The notes under the pieces were generated by a model, which did no database searches, was not told where the DNA came from, and saw nothing but the letters and a program-made list of their open reading frames with translations. A program made the position numbers and the translations under genes. 64,000 bases of DNA from Leifsonia psychrotolerans (GTDB lineage: Bacteria > Actinomycetota > Actinomycetes > Actinomycetales > Microbacteriaceae): contig NZ_JACCFM010000001.1 of NCBI RefSeq assembly GCF_013410665.1, positions 682,001 to 746,000 of the forward strand, in the 5' to 3' direction. Positions 8,093 to 16,998 of this stretch are shown piece after piece. Within the stretch, counting starts at the first letter, position 1; each line of letters opens with the position of its first letter.

Positions 8093-9730
8093 ATGCGTCC
8101 ACTCGATCCACGCCTTCTGCGTTACGCCTCAGCCGCCCGCTGGTTCTTTGCAGCATCCGGTGCCCTGAGCGTGGCGCAGACGGGCGTGGTCATCGCGTTC
8201 TCCTGGTTACTGAGCCAATCGATTGTGCGTGCCATTGCGGGCGATCCTCTGGCTGAGCTGGCGCCGACTGTGGGCGCATTGGCGGCCGTCATCATCGTGC
8301 GGGCGATCCTCATCTGGCTGCAGGATGGCGTCGCCGAGCGTGGTGCCGCAGCGGTGAAGAGCCAGCTGCGTGCCCAGGTGCTTGACACCGTCGCCCGGCG
8401 CGGGCCCGACTGGCTCGCCGGCCAGCAGAACACGCGCATCGCCACCCTGATCACGTCGGGGCTCGACGCACTCGACAACTATTTCGCCCGGTATCTGCCG
8501 CAATTGCTGCTCAGTGCGATTGCAACCCCCATTTTGCTTCTCGTCGTCTTTCTGAACGACCTTCCCAGTGGCATCATCATCGTTATCGTGTTGCCGCTCA
8601 TCCCCGTGTTCATGATCTTGATCGGCTGGGCGACCCAGACCGTGCAGCGTCAGCAGTGGGAGGCCCTGCAGCGCCTCGGTGCGGGCTTCCTCGACCTGGT
8701 CGGCGGCATGGGAACGCTGAAAATCTTTGGCCGTGAGCGCCGGCAGGGCGCGCGCCTGCGCACGATCACCGAGGACTACCGGCAGCGCACGATGAAGGTG
8801 CTTCGAGTGACCTTCCTCAGTGGGTTTGTTTTGGAACTTGCCGGCAGCCTCTCGGTCGCCCTCGTCGCAGTGACGATCGGGCTGCGCCTCATTGACGGCT
8901 CCCTGACCCTCGCGATCGGCCTGTTCGTGTTGCTGCTGACCCCGGAGGTGTTCCTGCCCATTCGCCAGGTCGGCGCACAGTTCCACGCGGCGGCTGATGG
9001 TCTGGCCGCGGCCGAGGGTGTGTTCGAGATTATTGAAGAGAAGGATGCTCGCTCCGCGTCAGTTCTGCCCCGGGGAGCCTCCGCAGCCACCGAGGCGGGA
9101 ATGCTCAGCTTCAGCAACCTCACCGTTCATCGCGGCGAGCGTGAAACGGTGAGCGCGTTCTCTGCGCGCTTCGAGCCCGGTGTGCTCAGCGTAATTTCCG
9201 GGCCCAGCGGTGCCGGAAAATCGACTGTTGTCACCGCCTTGCACGGCCACCTCGACTACGACGGCGAGATCGCACTCGGTGGCGAGACGCTGACCCGCGG
9301 AACGGCGCGATCCTGGCTCGCCTGGGCCGGGCAGCGTCCGGGGCTCTTCGCCGGCAGCATCGAAGACAACCTGTCGCTGGGCGACGCAACGCGCGATCCC
9401 GCGTTCGCAGCGACCGCACTCGCCTGGGCCGGGGCGTCCGACCTCGACCCGGCCACCGTGCTCGGGGTCGGTGGCGAGGGGCTCTCCGGCGGCCAGGCGC
9501 AGCGGGTGGCCGTGGCCCGGGCGTTCTATCGGGCGCTGGCCCACGACTGTGCGGTCGTCGTGCTGGATGAACCGAGCTCGGCCCTCGACTCTGAGGCAGA
9601 GAGCGCCTTGATCGCCGGGGCGCGTGCACTGGCGGAAACGGGGCGAATCGTGATCGTGATCAGCCACCGTCCCGCGTTCATCGCCGCCGCCGACCACCTG
9701 ATCCGGATGCGCGAGATCGCCCATGTCTAA
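8093..9730 (+). CDS. cydD: Thiol reductant ABC exporter subunit CydD
   Basis: About 545 aa fused membrane/ATPase half-transporter. The N-terminal six-helix domain precedes an ATPase domain with Walker A GPSGAGKST, signature LSGGQAQR and Walker B VVVLDEPSSALD. With CydC it exports cysteine/glutathione-type thiols and is needed to assemble cytochrome bd. ATG 8093 is 5 nt after the cydB stop. A TTG start at 8069 inside cydB is also possible. It overlaps cydC by 8 bp. Confidence 0.94.
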   Translation: MRPLDPRLLRYASAARWFFAASGALSVAQTGVVIAFSWLLSQSIVRAIAGDPLAELAPTVGALAAVIIVRAILIWLQDGVAERGAAAVKSQLRAQVLDTVARRGPDWLAGQQNTRIATLITSGLDALDNYFARYLPQLLLSAIATPILLLVVFLNDLPSGIIIVIVLPLIPVFMILIGWATQTVQRQQWEALQRLGAGFLDLVGGMGTLKIFGRERRQGARLRTITEDYRQRTMKVLRVTFLSGFVLELAGSLSVALVAVTIGLRLIDGSLTLAIGLFVLLLTPEVFLPIRQVGAQFHAAADGLAAAEGVFEIIEEKDARSASVLPRGASAATEAGMLSFSNLTVHRGERETVSAFSARFEPGVLSVISGPSGAGKSTVVTALHGHLDYDGEIALGGETLTRGTARSWLAWAGQRPGLFAGSIEDNLSLGDATRDPAFAATALAWAGASDLDPATVLGVGGEGLSGGQAQRVAVARAFYRALAHDCAVVVLDEPSSALDSEAESALIAGARALAETGRIVIVISHRPAFIAAADHLIRMREIAHV

Positions 9731-11405
9731 CCCCAGTCAGACCATCCTTCGCCTCGCTCAGCCGCCGGCCCGCCGTTTTGTTCCGGGGCTGGCCGCCGGT
9801 GTGCTGAGTGCCGTCAGCGCCGTGGCGCTGCTCGCCTGTTCTGCCTGGCTGATCACCCGGGCGGCCGAAATGCCGCCCATTCTCTACCTCAACATGGCCG
9901 TCGTCGGGGTGCGAGCCTTCGCTCTGGGTCGTTCGGCGTTCCGCTATCTGGAGCGGTTGCTCAGCCATGATGCCGCCTTCCGACAGCTCACTCCGCTGCG
10001 GGTGGGCATGCTGGAGCGGATCATCCCGCTCGCACCGGCCGGCCTGGCGTCGACCGGACGGGGTGATCTGCTGGCCCGACTGGTGCGTGATGTCGATGAC
10101 CTGCAGGACCTGCCGCTACGGGTCGTGCAACCGCTCGTGACCGCGGGAATCGTCGCCGTGCTCAGCGTCATCGGCGTGTGCACGGTGATGCCGGCAGCCG
10201 GTCTTGCTCTCGCCGTCTGCCTCGTGCTCGGCGCGGTGCTCGGCACGGTGATTTCCGGGCTGGTCGCCGCCTCGTCTGAGCGCTCGATCGCTCCCTTGCG
10301 GGGAGCCTTGACGAATGAGGTGCTTGAGGTCGTTGAAAACCTCGACGTGCTGGTCGCTTTCGGCGCGCTCGAGACACGCCTGTCGGGGCTGGCCGACGCC
10401 GACGATCGGTTGCGACGGGCGTCGGCACGCCGAGCCTTCGGCGTGGGCATCCAGGCGGCGTTGATGTCGCTGTTCGCCGGAGCGGCGACTGTCGCGGCTC
10501 TCGTCGTCGGGATTCCCCTGCTCGGTGGTGGGGCAGAGGGCAGCGGGATCAACGGGCCCGCCCTCGCCGTGATTGTGTTGGTTCCCCTGGCCGTCTTTGA
10601 GGTCTTCGCGGCGATTCCGGCGGCGCTTGGCGTCTGGCGGCAGGTGCGTTCGAGCGCCACCCGGGTGGCTGAGGCGGTACCCGAGACGGTGCCGGCGGAG
10701 ATCCCGGTCGACGTGGCGGCAGCATCCGCAGCCGTCCTTCCCGACCTCGCGGCGGGCACCGCTCCGCTGATCGAGCTGCGTGGGCTGTCGGCGCGGTGGC
10801 CCGGTCACACCGAGCCGGCTGTCTCGGGGATCAACCTGACGCTCGCACCGGGCGACCGGGTTCATCTGGCCGGTCGAAGCGGCTCCGGCAAGACCACGAT
10901 TGCCCACGCGCTCGTGCGGTTTCTCGACTACACCGGCTCGTACCGTGTCGGCGGGGTTGAGGCACACGAGCTGACGCAGCAGGATGTGCGCCGCGTCGTG
11001 GGGCTGTGCGAACAGACGCCCTGGCTTTTCGACGACAGCATCCGACAGAACCTGCTCTTTGCTCGGGAGACGGCGACCGATGACGAACTGCTCGCCGTGC
11101 TCGACCGGGTCGGGCTGGGGGAGTGGACCGCTTCGCACGGCGGGCTGGAGGCACCGGTCGGGCAGCGTGGAGCGCTCGTCTCGGGTGGCCAGGCGCAGCG
11201 CATCGCGCTGGCCCGTGCGATTTTGGCTGACTTCCCGGTGTTCGTGGTCGACGAACCCACGGCCAACGTCGACACCGAGCTCGCCGACCGGCTCGTGCGC
11301 GATATTTTGCAGGCGGCCGGAGAAGACCGTGCGGTTCTACTCATTTCCCACACGCCCGTGCCGGCCGAACTGATCACCGCTCGTCTCGACGTCTCACGGG
11401 TTTAG
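9723..11405 (+). CDS. cydC: Thiol reductant ABC exporter subunit CydC
   Basis: 560 aa ABC half-transporter. It has six transmembrane helices, a linker rich in Val/Ala/Pro around residues 320-340, and an ATPase domain with Walker A GRSGSGKTT, signature VSGGQAQR and Walker B FVVDEPTANVD. It is the partner of CydD and the last gene of the cydABDC operon. The stop overlaps the convergent dedA stop by 3 bp, with no terminator between them. Confidence 0.93.
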   Translation: MSNPSQTILRLAQPPARRFVPGLAAGVLSAVSAVALLACSAWLITRAAEMPPILYLNMAVVGVRAFALGRSAFRYLERLLSHDAAFRQLTPLRVGMLERIIPLAPAGLASTGRGDLLARLVRDVDDLQDLPLRVVQPLVTAGIVAVLSVIGVCTVMPAAGLALAVCLVLGAVLGTVISGLVAASSERSIAPLRGALTNEVLEVVENLDVLVAFGALETRLSGLADADDRLRRASARRAFGVGIQAALMSLFAGAATVAALVVGIPLLGGGAEGSGINGPALAVIVLVPLAVFEVFAAIPAALGVWRQVRSSATRVAEAVPETVPAEIPVDVAAASAAVLPDLAAGTAPLIELRGLSARWPGHTEPAVSGINLTLAPGDRVHLAGRSGSGKTTIAHALVRFLDYTGSYRVGGVEAHELTQQDVRRVVGLCEQTPWLFDDSIRQNLLFARETATDDELLAVLDRVGLGEWTASHGGLEAPVGQRGALVSGGQAQRIALARAILADFPVFVVDEPTANVDTELADRLVRDILQAAGEDRAVLLISHTPVPAELITARLDVSRV

Positions 11406-12058
11406 GAGGGGGACTCGTCGTCGGTGCTCATGTGACGGGCTTCGACGCGATGGAGCCATCTCTTCGCTACAAAGACGAGGACACTGAACGCGGCGATGAT
11501 GCCCACGAAGATGTAGCCGGCGAAGTGCAGTTGCTCGGAAAGCTCGCGATAGCTGCCCGCCGCCGCGGCCCCGACGCCCACGTAGGCCAGCGCCCAGATC
11601 ACGCAGGCGGGAATGGTCCACGCCATGAACGTTCGGTAGCGCATGGTGCTCATGCCGACGGTGAGCGGAACAAGAGAATGAAGCACCGGCAGAAAACGGG
11701 AGAGAAACACGGCAACGCCGCCACGTTTCTTGAGGTAGGCCTCGGTAGAAGCCCAGCGTTTCTCCCCAAGTCGGCGTCCCAGTCGGCTGCGTCGGATGCG
11801 TGGGCCGAAGTAGCGTCCGAGAGCGAAACCGATGCTCTCGCCCAACAGTGATCCGGTGATAATCGCGACCACGAGTGCGACGAACTGTGCCGGCCCCTGA
11901 ACCGCGGTGGAAGCGACGATCACGATCGTGTCACCGGGAACGATGAGGCCGACAAGAACCGACGTTTCCAGCATCATGCCGATGCCGGCCAGAAGCGTGC
12001 GAATGGCCGGGTCGACGGTGGAGACGGCGTCGAGGATCCAGGTCAGGATGTCGTTCAT
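11402..12058 (-). CDS. DedA family (VTT domain) membrane protein
   Basis: 218 aa from ATG 12058. Typical DedA features: the GLIVPGDTIVIVAS region with the conserved Pro-Gly-Asp, then GSLLGESIGFALGRYFG and the FLSRFLPVLHSLVPLTVGMS segment. DedA proteins are thought to move phospholipids or undecaprenyl phosphate across the membrane and support envelope integrity; which one applies here is unknown. The start is 7 nt after a TAGGCT -10 box, so the mRNA may be leaderless. An upstream in-frame ATG (12097) would lie upstream of that box and is less likely. Confidence 0.9.
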   Translation of the reverse strand: MNDILTWILDAVSTVDPAIRTLLAGIGMMLETSVLVGLIVPGDTIVIVASTAVQGPAQFVALVVAIITGSLLGESIGFALGRYFGPRIRRSRLGRRLGEKRWASTEAYLKKRGGVAVFLSRFLPVLHSLVPLTVGMSTMRYRTFMAWTIPACVIWALAYVGVGAAAAGSYRELSEQLHFAGYIFVGIIAAFSVLVFVAKRWLHRVEARHMSTDDESPS

Positions 12059-12065
12059 CAGGCTT

Positions 12066-12071
12066 AGCCTA
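12066..12071 (-). promoter_or_regulatory. -10 box of dedA promoter, leaderless type
   Basis: On the minus strand TAGGCT is followed by 7 nt and then the dedA ATG (12058). This would place the transcription start at or next to the A of the start codon. The sequence GCCTAGGCT recurs at the divergent pabB promoter. Confidence 0.5.
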
Positions 12072-12081
12072 GGCTGCAGAA

Positions 12082-12110
12082 CTCGACGCAGCATCACTGC
12101 GGCCTAGGCT
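12082..12110 (+). promoter_or_regulatory. Promoter of pabB, leaderless type
   Basis: CTCGAC (12082-12087), a 17-bp spacer and TAGGCT (12105-12110), then 6 nt to GTG 12117. The predicted transcription start coincides with the start codon. No Shine-Dalgarno sequence is present, which fits a leaderless mRNA. Confidence 0.5.
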
Positions 12111-12116
12111 GGGCGT

Positions 12117-13559
12117 GTGCCTGTGACGACCCGCCGTATTCCGTTGGAGGGCTGGTGGGACCCTGCGACAGTCTTCACCTGCCTGTACCGGAACGACAGC
12201 CATGCCTTTTGGCTGGACGCGGGTGCGGGTGCTACCCAGGGAATCAGCTATCTGGGCGCGGCATCAGGCTCCTCGCGTTTCGTGACAGAGTCTGTTGCCG
12301 ACGGAACGGTTCGCATCACTGTTCCGGCGGCTCGAAACCACGAAGCGCGGGTTGTGCCGCAGACGATCTTCGACTTTTTGCGCGAGGACCTGGGCGATCA
12401 TCGTGGCGAAAAAGAGCGCGAGGTGAGCTTCGAACTCGGCTGGGTCGGCTGGTTCGGTTATGAGCTCGGAGCCCAGACCGTCGGAACTCCCACTCATGCG
12501 TCGCGGCAACCGGACGCAGCGTTCCTCGACGTTGACCGAATGATTGCCTTCGATCATGCGACCCGCTCGGTTGAGTTGATTGTGCCTGCCGCAGACGGCG
12601 TCGATGAGAGTGCCGAGGAGAGCGTCGAGGCCTGGGTTGCCGACGTGATTGACCGCCTCGGTCGTGCAGCCGAGGTGGCGCTGGGCGCGCCGCAGCCCCC
12701 CGACGTCGTGGCCACCTGGCGGCATGACCCTGCCGCCTATCGCGAACTCGTGCTCGAATGCCAGAGCGCCATTTCGGCCGGAGACGCCTACCAGCTCTGC
12801 CTCACCAACGAGATTTCGCTGCCGGTACGGCCCGACCCGGTCGAGACTTACCTGCGGCTGCGCGCCGGCAGTCCAAGCCACCACGGCGGCCTGCTGCGCT
12901 TTGGCGAGTTCGCGCTCCTCAGCGCGTCGCCGGAGCAGTTCCTCAGCGTGACGTCGACCGGGCGGGTGACGACTAAGCCGATCAAGGGCACCCGACCGCG
13001 CGGGACAACCCTCGCCGCCGACGCCCGGCTGAACGCCGAACTGCTGGCGAGCGACAAAGAACGCGCCGAGAACCTGATGATCGTCGACCTCATGCGCAAC
13101 GACCTGGGCCGCATTGCCGAACTCGGCACCGTGACCGTGACCAGCTTGCTCGCCGTTGAGAGCTACCCACACGTGCACCAACTCGTCAGCACAGTCGAAG
13201 CGCGCCTCGCCTGGGGCCTCACCGCGGTGGATGCCCTCGCAGCCTGTTTCCCGGCCGGTTCGATGACCGGAGCGCCGAAGGCCAGCGCCATGCGCATCCT
13301 GGACCGACTCGAGAACGGCTCACGCGGCATCTACGCCGGAGCCTTCGGCTATCTGGGGCGAGACGGCGCGCTCGATTTGGCCATGGTCATCCGCAGCATT
13401 GTGCTCGGGCCAGACGGCGCCTCGATCGGCACGGGTGGAGGCATCACGGCACTGTCCGATCCCGATGACGAAATCGAGGAGACGCGCATCAAGGCTGCGG
13501 CGCTGCTCGCCGTTCTCGGAGCCGGCACCGGAGGCGCAACGGGGCCACTCAGGGTTTAG
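12117..13559 (+). CDS. pabB: Aminodeoxychorismate synthase component I
   Basis: 480 aa chorismate-binding enzyme. The motif PIKGTRPRG (Lys290) is the PabB form with the catalytic lysine; anthranilate synthase TrpE has Ala at this place. Other conserved parts are [27 protein letters not shown] and [11 protein letters not shown]. It makes 4-amino-4-deoxychorismate from chorismate and ammonia on the way to p-aminobenzoate and folate. A glutamine-amidotransferase partner is not in this window. The start is GTG 12117, directly after a TAGGCT -10 box. Confidence 0.9.
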   Translation: MPVTTRRIPLEGWWDPATVFTCLYRNDSHAFWLDAGAGATQGISYLGAASGSSRFVTESVADGTVRITVPAARNHEARVVPQTIFDFLREDLGDHRGEKEREVSFELGWVGWFGYELGAQTVGTPTHASRQPDAAFLDVDRMIAFDHATRSVELIVPAADGVDESAEESVEAWVADVIDRLGRAAEVALGAPQPPDVVATWRHDPAAYRELVLECQSAISAGDAYQLCLTNEISLPVRPDPVETYLRLRAGSPSHHGGLLRFGEFALLSASPEQFLSVTSTGRVTTKPIKGTRPRGTTLAADARLNAELLASDKERAENLMIVDLMRNDLGRIAELGTVTVTSLLAVESYPHVHQLVSTVEARLAWGLTAVDALAACFPAGSMTGAPKASAMRILDRLENGSRGIYAGAFGYLGRDGALDLAMVIRSIVLGPDGASIGTGGGITALSDPDDEIEETRIKAAALLAVLGAGTGGATGPLRV

Positions 13560-13602
13560 TAACCTAGGGGAACGCTTCATCACCGCACCGAATGAGAGTC
13601 AC

Positions 13603-16131
13603 GTGGCACACGAGCACGACAACACACCGACCGAGGCCGAGGGCGACATCTACGACTTCGCCGCACTTCAGGCGAAGTGGGCACCCGTCTGGGAAGAGCA
13701 CGCTCCGTTCGCAACGAGCGACACCGACGACGCTCGCCCCCGCAAGTACGTGCTCGACATGTTCCCATACCCGTCCGGCGACCTGCACATGGGCCACGCC
13801 GAGGTTTACGCGCTGGGCGACATCGTTGCGCGCTACTGGCGTCACCAGGGCTACAACGTGCTGCATCCCATCGGTTGGGATTCCTTCGGCCTGCCCGCCG
13901 AGAACGCCGCGATCAAGCGCGGCATCGATCCGCGTGGCTGGACCTACGACAACATCGCACAGCAGAAGAAGAGCATGAAGCTCTATGCGGCATCGTTTGA
14001 CTGGTCACGTGAGATTCACACCAGCGACCCCGAGTACTACAAGTGGAACCAATGGCTGTTTCTGCAGATGTACAAGAAGGGCCTCGCCTACCGTAAGGAC
14101 AGCTGGGTCAACTGGGACCCGGTAGACCAGACTGTGCTCGCCAACGAGCAGGTGCTGGCCGACGGCACGAGCGAGCGCAGCGGCGCCGTGGTCGTGAAGA
14201 AGAAGCTCACGCAGTGGTACTTCAAGATCACGGATTACGCCGACCGTCTGCTCGACGACCTCGACCAGCTTGAGGGAGCGTGGCCGAGCAAGGTGCTGCA
14301 GATGCAGCGCAACTGGATCGGTCGCTCGATCGGCGCGGACGTCGACTTCGAGATTGAGGGTCGCGACGAGCGCGTCAGCGTGTTCACCACGCGTCCCGAC
14401 ACCCTGCACGGCGCGACGTTCATGGTCGTGGCTCCGGATGCCGACTTGGCCACCGAACTCGTGGCCACGGCATCCGATCAGATCAAGGCCGATTTCGCCG
14501 AGTACCTCGCGACGGTGCAGCACAGCACCGAGATCGAGCGTCAGGCCACCGACCGTGAGAAGACCGGTGTGTTCCTCGGTCGCTTCGCGATCAACCCGAT
14601 CAATGGGGAGCGCCTGCCGATCTGGGCCGCGGACTACGTGCTGGCCGACTACGGGCACGGCGCGATCATGGCCGTGCCGGCGCACGATCAGCGCGACCTG
14701 GACTTCGCCCGCCGGTTCGACCTGCCCGTGCGTGTGGTCGTCGACGTGCCGAACACCGCAGAAGACGGTGCGACGAACGATCCCGCTGTCACCGGTACGG
14801 CGCTGGCCGGCAACGGCACGCTGATCAACTCGGGCCCGCTCGACGGCCTCGCCAAGAGTGAAGCCGTTCCCCGCTCGATTGAGATGCTCGAGGCCGCTGG
14901 AACCGGCCGTGCGACGAAAAACTACCGTCTGCGCGACTGGCTGATCTCTCGCCAGCGCTACTGGGGCACCCCGATTCCGATCATCCACGGTGCAGACGGC
15001 ACCGAGATTCCGGTGCCTGAAGACCAGCTACCGGTGTTGCTGCCGCCCACCGAGGGGCTCGATCTGAAGCCCAAGGGAACCAGCCCGCTCGGCGGAGCGA
15101 CCGAGTGGGTGAACGTTCCCAACCCGATCGACGGCAGCCCGGCCCTGCGCGATGCCGACACCATGGACACATTCGTCGACAGCTCGTGGTACTTCTTGCG
15201 CTTCCTGAACCCGAACGACGACACACAGGCGTTTGACCCGGAAGAGGCTCGCCGGTGGGCCCCGGTCGACCAGTATGTCGGGGGTGTCGAGCACGCCATC
15301 CTGCACCTGCTCTATGCCCGCTTCATCACCAAGGTGCTGCACGATCTGGGCTACCTGGATTTCGAGGAGCCGTTCAAGGCTCTGCTCAACCAGGGCATGG
15401 TCATTCTCGATGGCACGAAGATGTCGAAGAGCAAGGGCAACCTGGTCTACTTCACCGAAGAGATCGAACGTCACGGCGTCGACGCCGTGCGCTTGACGAT
15501 GGCGTTCGCCGGCCCGCCGGAAGACGACATCGACTGGGCAGACGTTTCGCCGGTCGGCTCGGCGAAGTTCCTGGCCCGCGCCTGGCGGGTAGCCAAGGAC
15601 GTCGCGAGCGCTCCCGGCATCGACCTCGCCACGGGCGACCTGGCACTGCGTCGTGTGACGCACAAGTTCCTGGCCGATGCGCCCGGACTGACCGAGGCGT
15701 TCAAGTTCAATGTCGTCGTTGCCCGCCTGATGGAGCTCGTCAACGTGACCCGCAAGACGATCGACACGGGCGCCGGTGCCGCGGATGCCGCGGTGCGCGA
15801 AGCAGCCGAGGTCACGGCCCTGGCCCTGAACCTGTTCGCCCCCTATGCAGCGGAAGACATGTGGGAGCGCCTCGGTTTTGAGCCCTTCGTGGCCCTCGCT
15901 CTCTGGCCGAAGGCAGACCCCACTCTGCTCGTCGAAGACTCGGTCACGGCCATCGTGCAGGTGGACGGCAAGGTGCGCGACAAGCTCGAGATCGCTCCGA
16001 CGATCTCGGAAGCCGACCTTGAGGCGCTCGCCCGCGCGTCCGCCGGAGTCATCAAGTCGATCGGTGATCGCCAGATCGTCAAGGTGATCGTGCGTGCACC
16101 GCGCATGGTGAGTATCGTCACAAAGCCGTAG
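13603..16131 (+). CDS. leuS: Leucyl-tRNA synthetase
   Basis: 842 aa class I aminoacyl-tRNA synthetase charging tRNA-Leu. HIGH signature is HMGH (62-65) and KMSKS is at 606-610; the CP1 editing domain lies between them ([19 protein letters not shown]). The C-terminal anticodon-binding domain and the small end domain are complete. The GTG start at 13603 (protein MAHEHDN) is chosen because the family begins near here; the frame is open further upstream inside pabB. It is followed by a strong hairpin. Confidence 0.97.
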   Translation: MAHEHDNTPTEAEGDIYDFAALQAKWAPVWEEHAPFATSDTDDARPRKYVLDMFPYPSGDLHMGHAEVYALGDIVARYWRHQGYNVLHPIGWDSFGLPAENAAIKRGIDPRGWTYDNIAQQKKSMKLYAASFDWSREIHTSDPEYYKWNQWLFLQMYKKGLAYRKDSWVNWDPVDQTVLANEQVLADGTSERSGAVVVKKKLTQWYFKITDYADRLLDDLDQLEGAWPSKVLQMQRNWIGRSIGADVDFEIEGRDERVSVFTTRPDTLHGATFMVVAPDADLATELVATASDQIKADFAEYLATVQHSTEIERQATDREKTGVFLGRFAINPINGERLPIWAADYVLADYGHGAIMAVPAHDQRDLDFARRFDLPVRVVVDVPNTAEDGATNDPAVTGTALAGNGTLINSGPLDGLAKSEAVPRSIEMLEAAGTGRATKNYRLRDWLISRQRYWGTPIPIIHGADGTEIPVPEDQLPVLLPPTEGLDLKPKGTSPLGGATEWVNVPNPIDGSPALRDADTMDTFVDSSWYFLRFLNPNDDTQAFDPEEARRWAPVDQYVGGVEHAILHLLYARFITKVLHDLGYLDFEEPFKALLNQGMVILDGTKMSKSKGNLVYFTEEIERHGVDAVRLTMAFAGPPEDDIDWADVSPVGSAKFLARAWRVAKDVASAPGIDLATGDLALRRVTHKFLADAPGLTEAFKFNVVVARLMELVNVTRKTIDTGAGAADAAVREAAEVTALALNLFAPYAAEDMWERLGFEPFVALALWPKADPTLLVEDSVTAIVQVDGKVRDKLEIAPTISEADLEALARASAGVIKSIGDRQIVKVIVRAPRMVSIVTKP

Positions 16132-16146
16132 CCGGTTTCGCGTCAC

Positions 16147-16189
16147 ACGGGCTGTGGAGGCCGGACCCGTCCCGGCCTCCACAGCCCGT
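16147..16189 (+). terminator. Long GC-rich hairpin after leuS
   Basis: A perfect 18-bp stem (16147-16164 paired with 16172-16189) with a 7-nt loop starts 15 nt after the leuS stop. There is no T-tract, as is common for actinobacterial terminators. It separates leuS from comEA. Confidence 0.7.
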
Positions 16190-16223
16190 CGCTGTGCCGG
16201 CCTTCCACCGATTGCAGAGAATG

Positions 16224-16254
16224 TTGCAGGCCGTGGAACCGTGCGGCTTAGCCT
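16224..16254 (+). promoter_or_regulatory. Promoter of comEA-comEC, leaderless type
   Basis: TTGCAG (16224-16229) and TAGCCT (16249-16254) are separated by 19 bp. The -10 box ends 6 nt before the comEA ATG (16261), so the mRNA probably begins at the start codon. Confidence 0.45.
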
Positions 16255-16260
16255 GCCGGA

Positions 16261-16998
16261 ATGGACGCTGCACCCGAGAACGACCCACTTTCACGGCTGC
16301 ATCCGTCTGCCCGCATCGGATCTGCCCGCATCGGATATGCCCGCATACGCATCGGGGTCGGAGCCGCAATCGTTCTGCTCATCGGTGCACTCATCGTCGG
16401 CGTCATCGTGTCGGCGATCGGGCAGGCCGCGGGCAGTGAGACCGTCAGACCGGTTGCGCCGGTTGCGCCGGTTGCGCCGGTTGCGCCGGTTGCGCCGGGC
16501 GCGGATGCGGGGGCGCCGGGCACATCGACCGCTCGCCCACTGCCCGAGCAGCAGGCGATCATCTTCGTTCATGTACTGGGTGCCGTGCGTCGGCCCGGAC
16601 TTCTCGAACTGCACGAGGGCGCCCGGGTCGTCGACGCGATCGCCGCGGCGGGGGGACTGACCGAGACGGCCGATCCGGCCGGTGCAAATCTGGCCAGGCT
16701 GGTCAGCGATGGCGAGCAGCTCTACCTTCCCGAGCTCGGTGAAATTCAACCGGGCGCACCCCCCGGAAGCTCCACCGGCGGCACCGGCGCGGAGGGAGTG
16801 CCGGCCGGCCGGGTGAACCTCAACACTGCGACGGCGGCCGAGCTTGAGACGCTGCCGCGCATCGGACCGGCTCTGGCGCAGCGTGTCATCGACTATCGCA
16901 ACGCCAACGGGCGTTTCGCGAGCGTCGACGAGCTGCGCAACGTTGCCGGGTTTGGTCAAAAGACCTTCGATGGTCTGAAAGATCTGGTCACGACGTGA
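16261..16998 (+). CDS. comEA: ComEA family DNA-binding competence protein
   Basis: 245 aa. A cytosolic N-terminus is followed by one membrane helix (about 31-55), then a low-complexity linker of Val-Ala-Pro repeats (about 62-80), an SLBB domain (VHVLGAVRRPGLLELHEGARVVDAI) and a C-terminal helix-hairpin-helix pair (VNLNTATAAELETLPRIGPALAQRVIDYR). ComEA binds incoming double-stranded DNA outside the membrane. It overlaps comEC by 4 bp (GTGA). The linker is coded by a 12-bp tandem repeat at about 16450-16500, so its length may vary between strains. Confidence 0.93.
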   Translation: MDAAPENDPLSRLHPSARIGSARIGYARIRIGVGAAIVLLIGALIVGVIVSAIGQAAGSETVRPVAPVAPVAPVAPVAPGADAGAPGTSTARPLPEQQAIIFVHVLGAVRRPGLLELHEGARVVDAIAAAGGLTETADPAGANLARLVSDGEQLYLPELGEIQPGAPPGSSTGGTGAEGVPAGRVNLNTATAAELETLPRIGPALAQRVIDYRNANGRFASVDELRNVAGFGQKTFDGLKDLVTT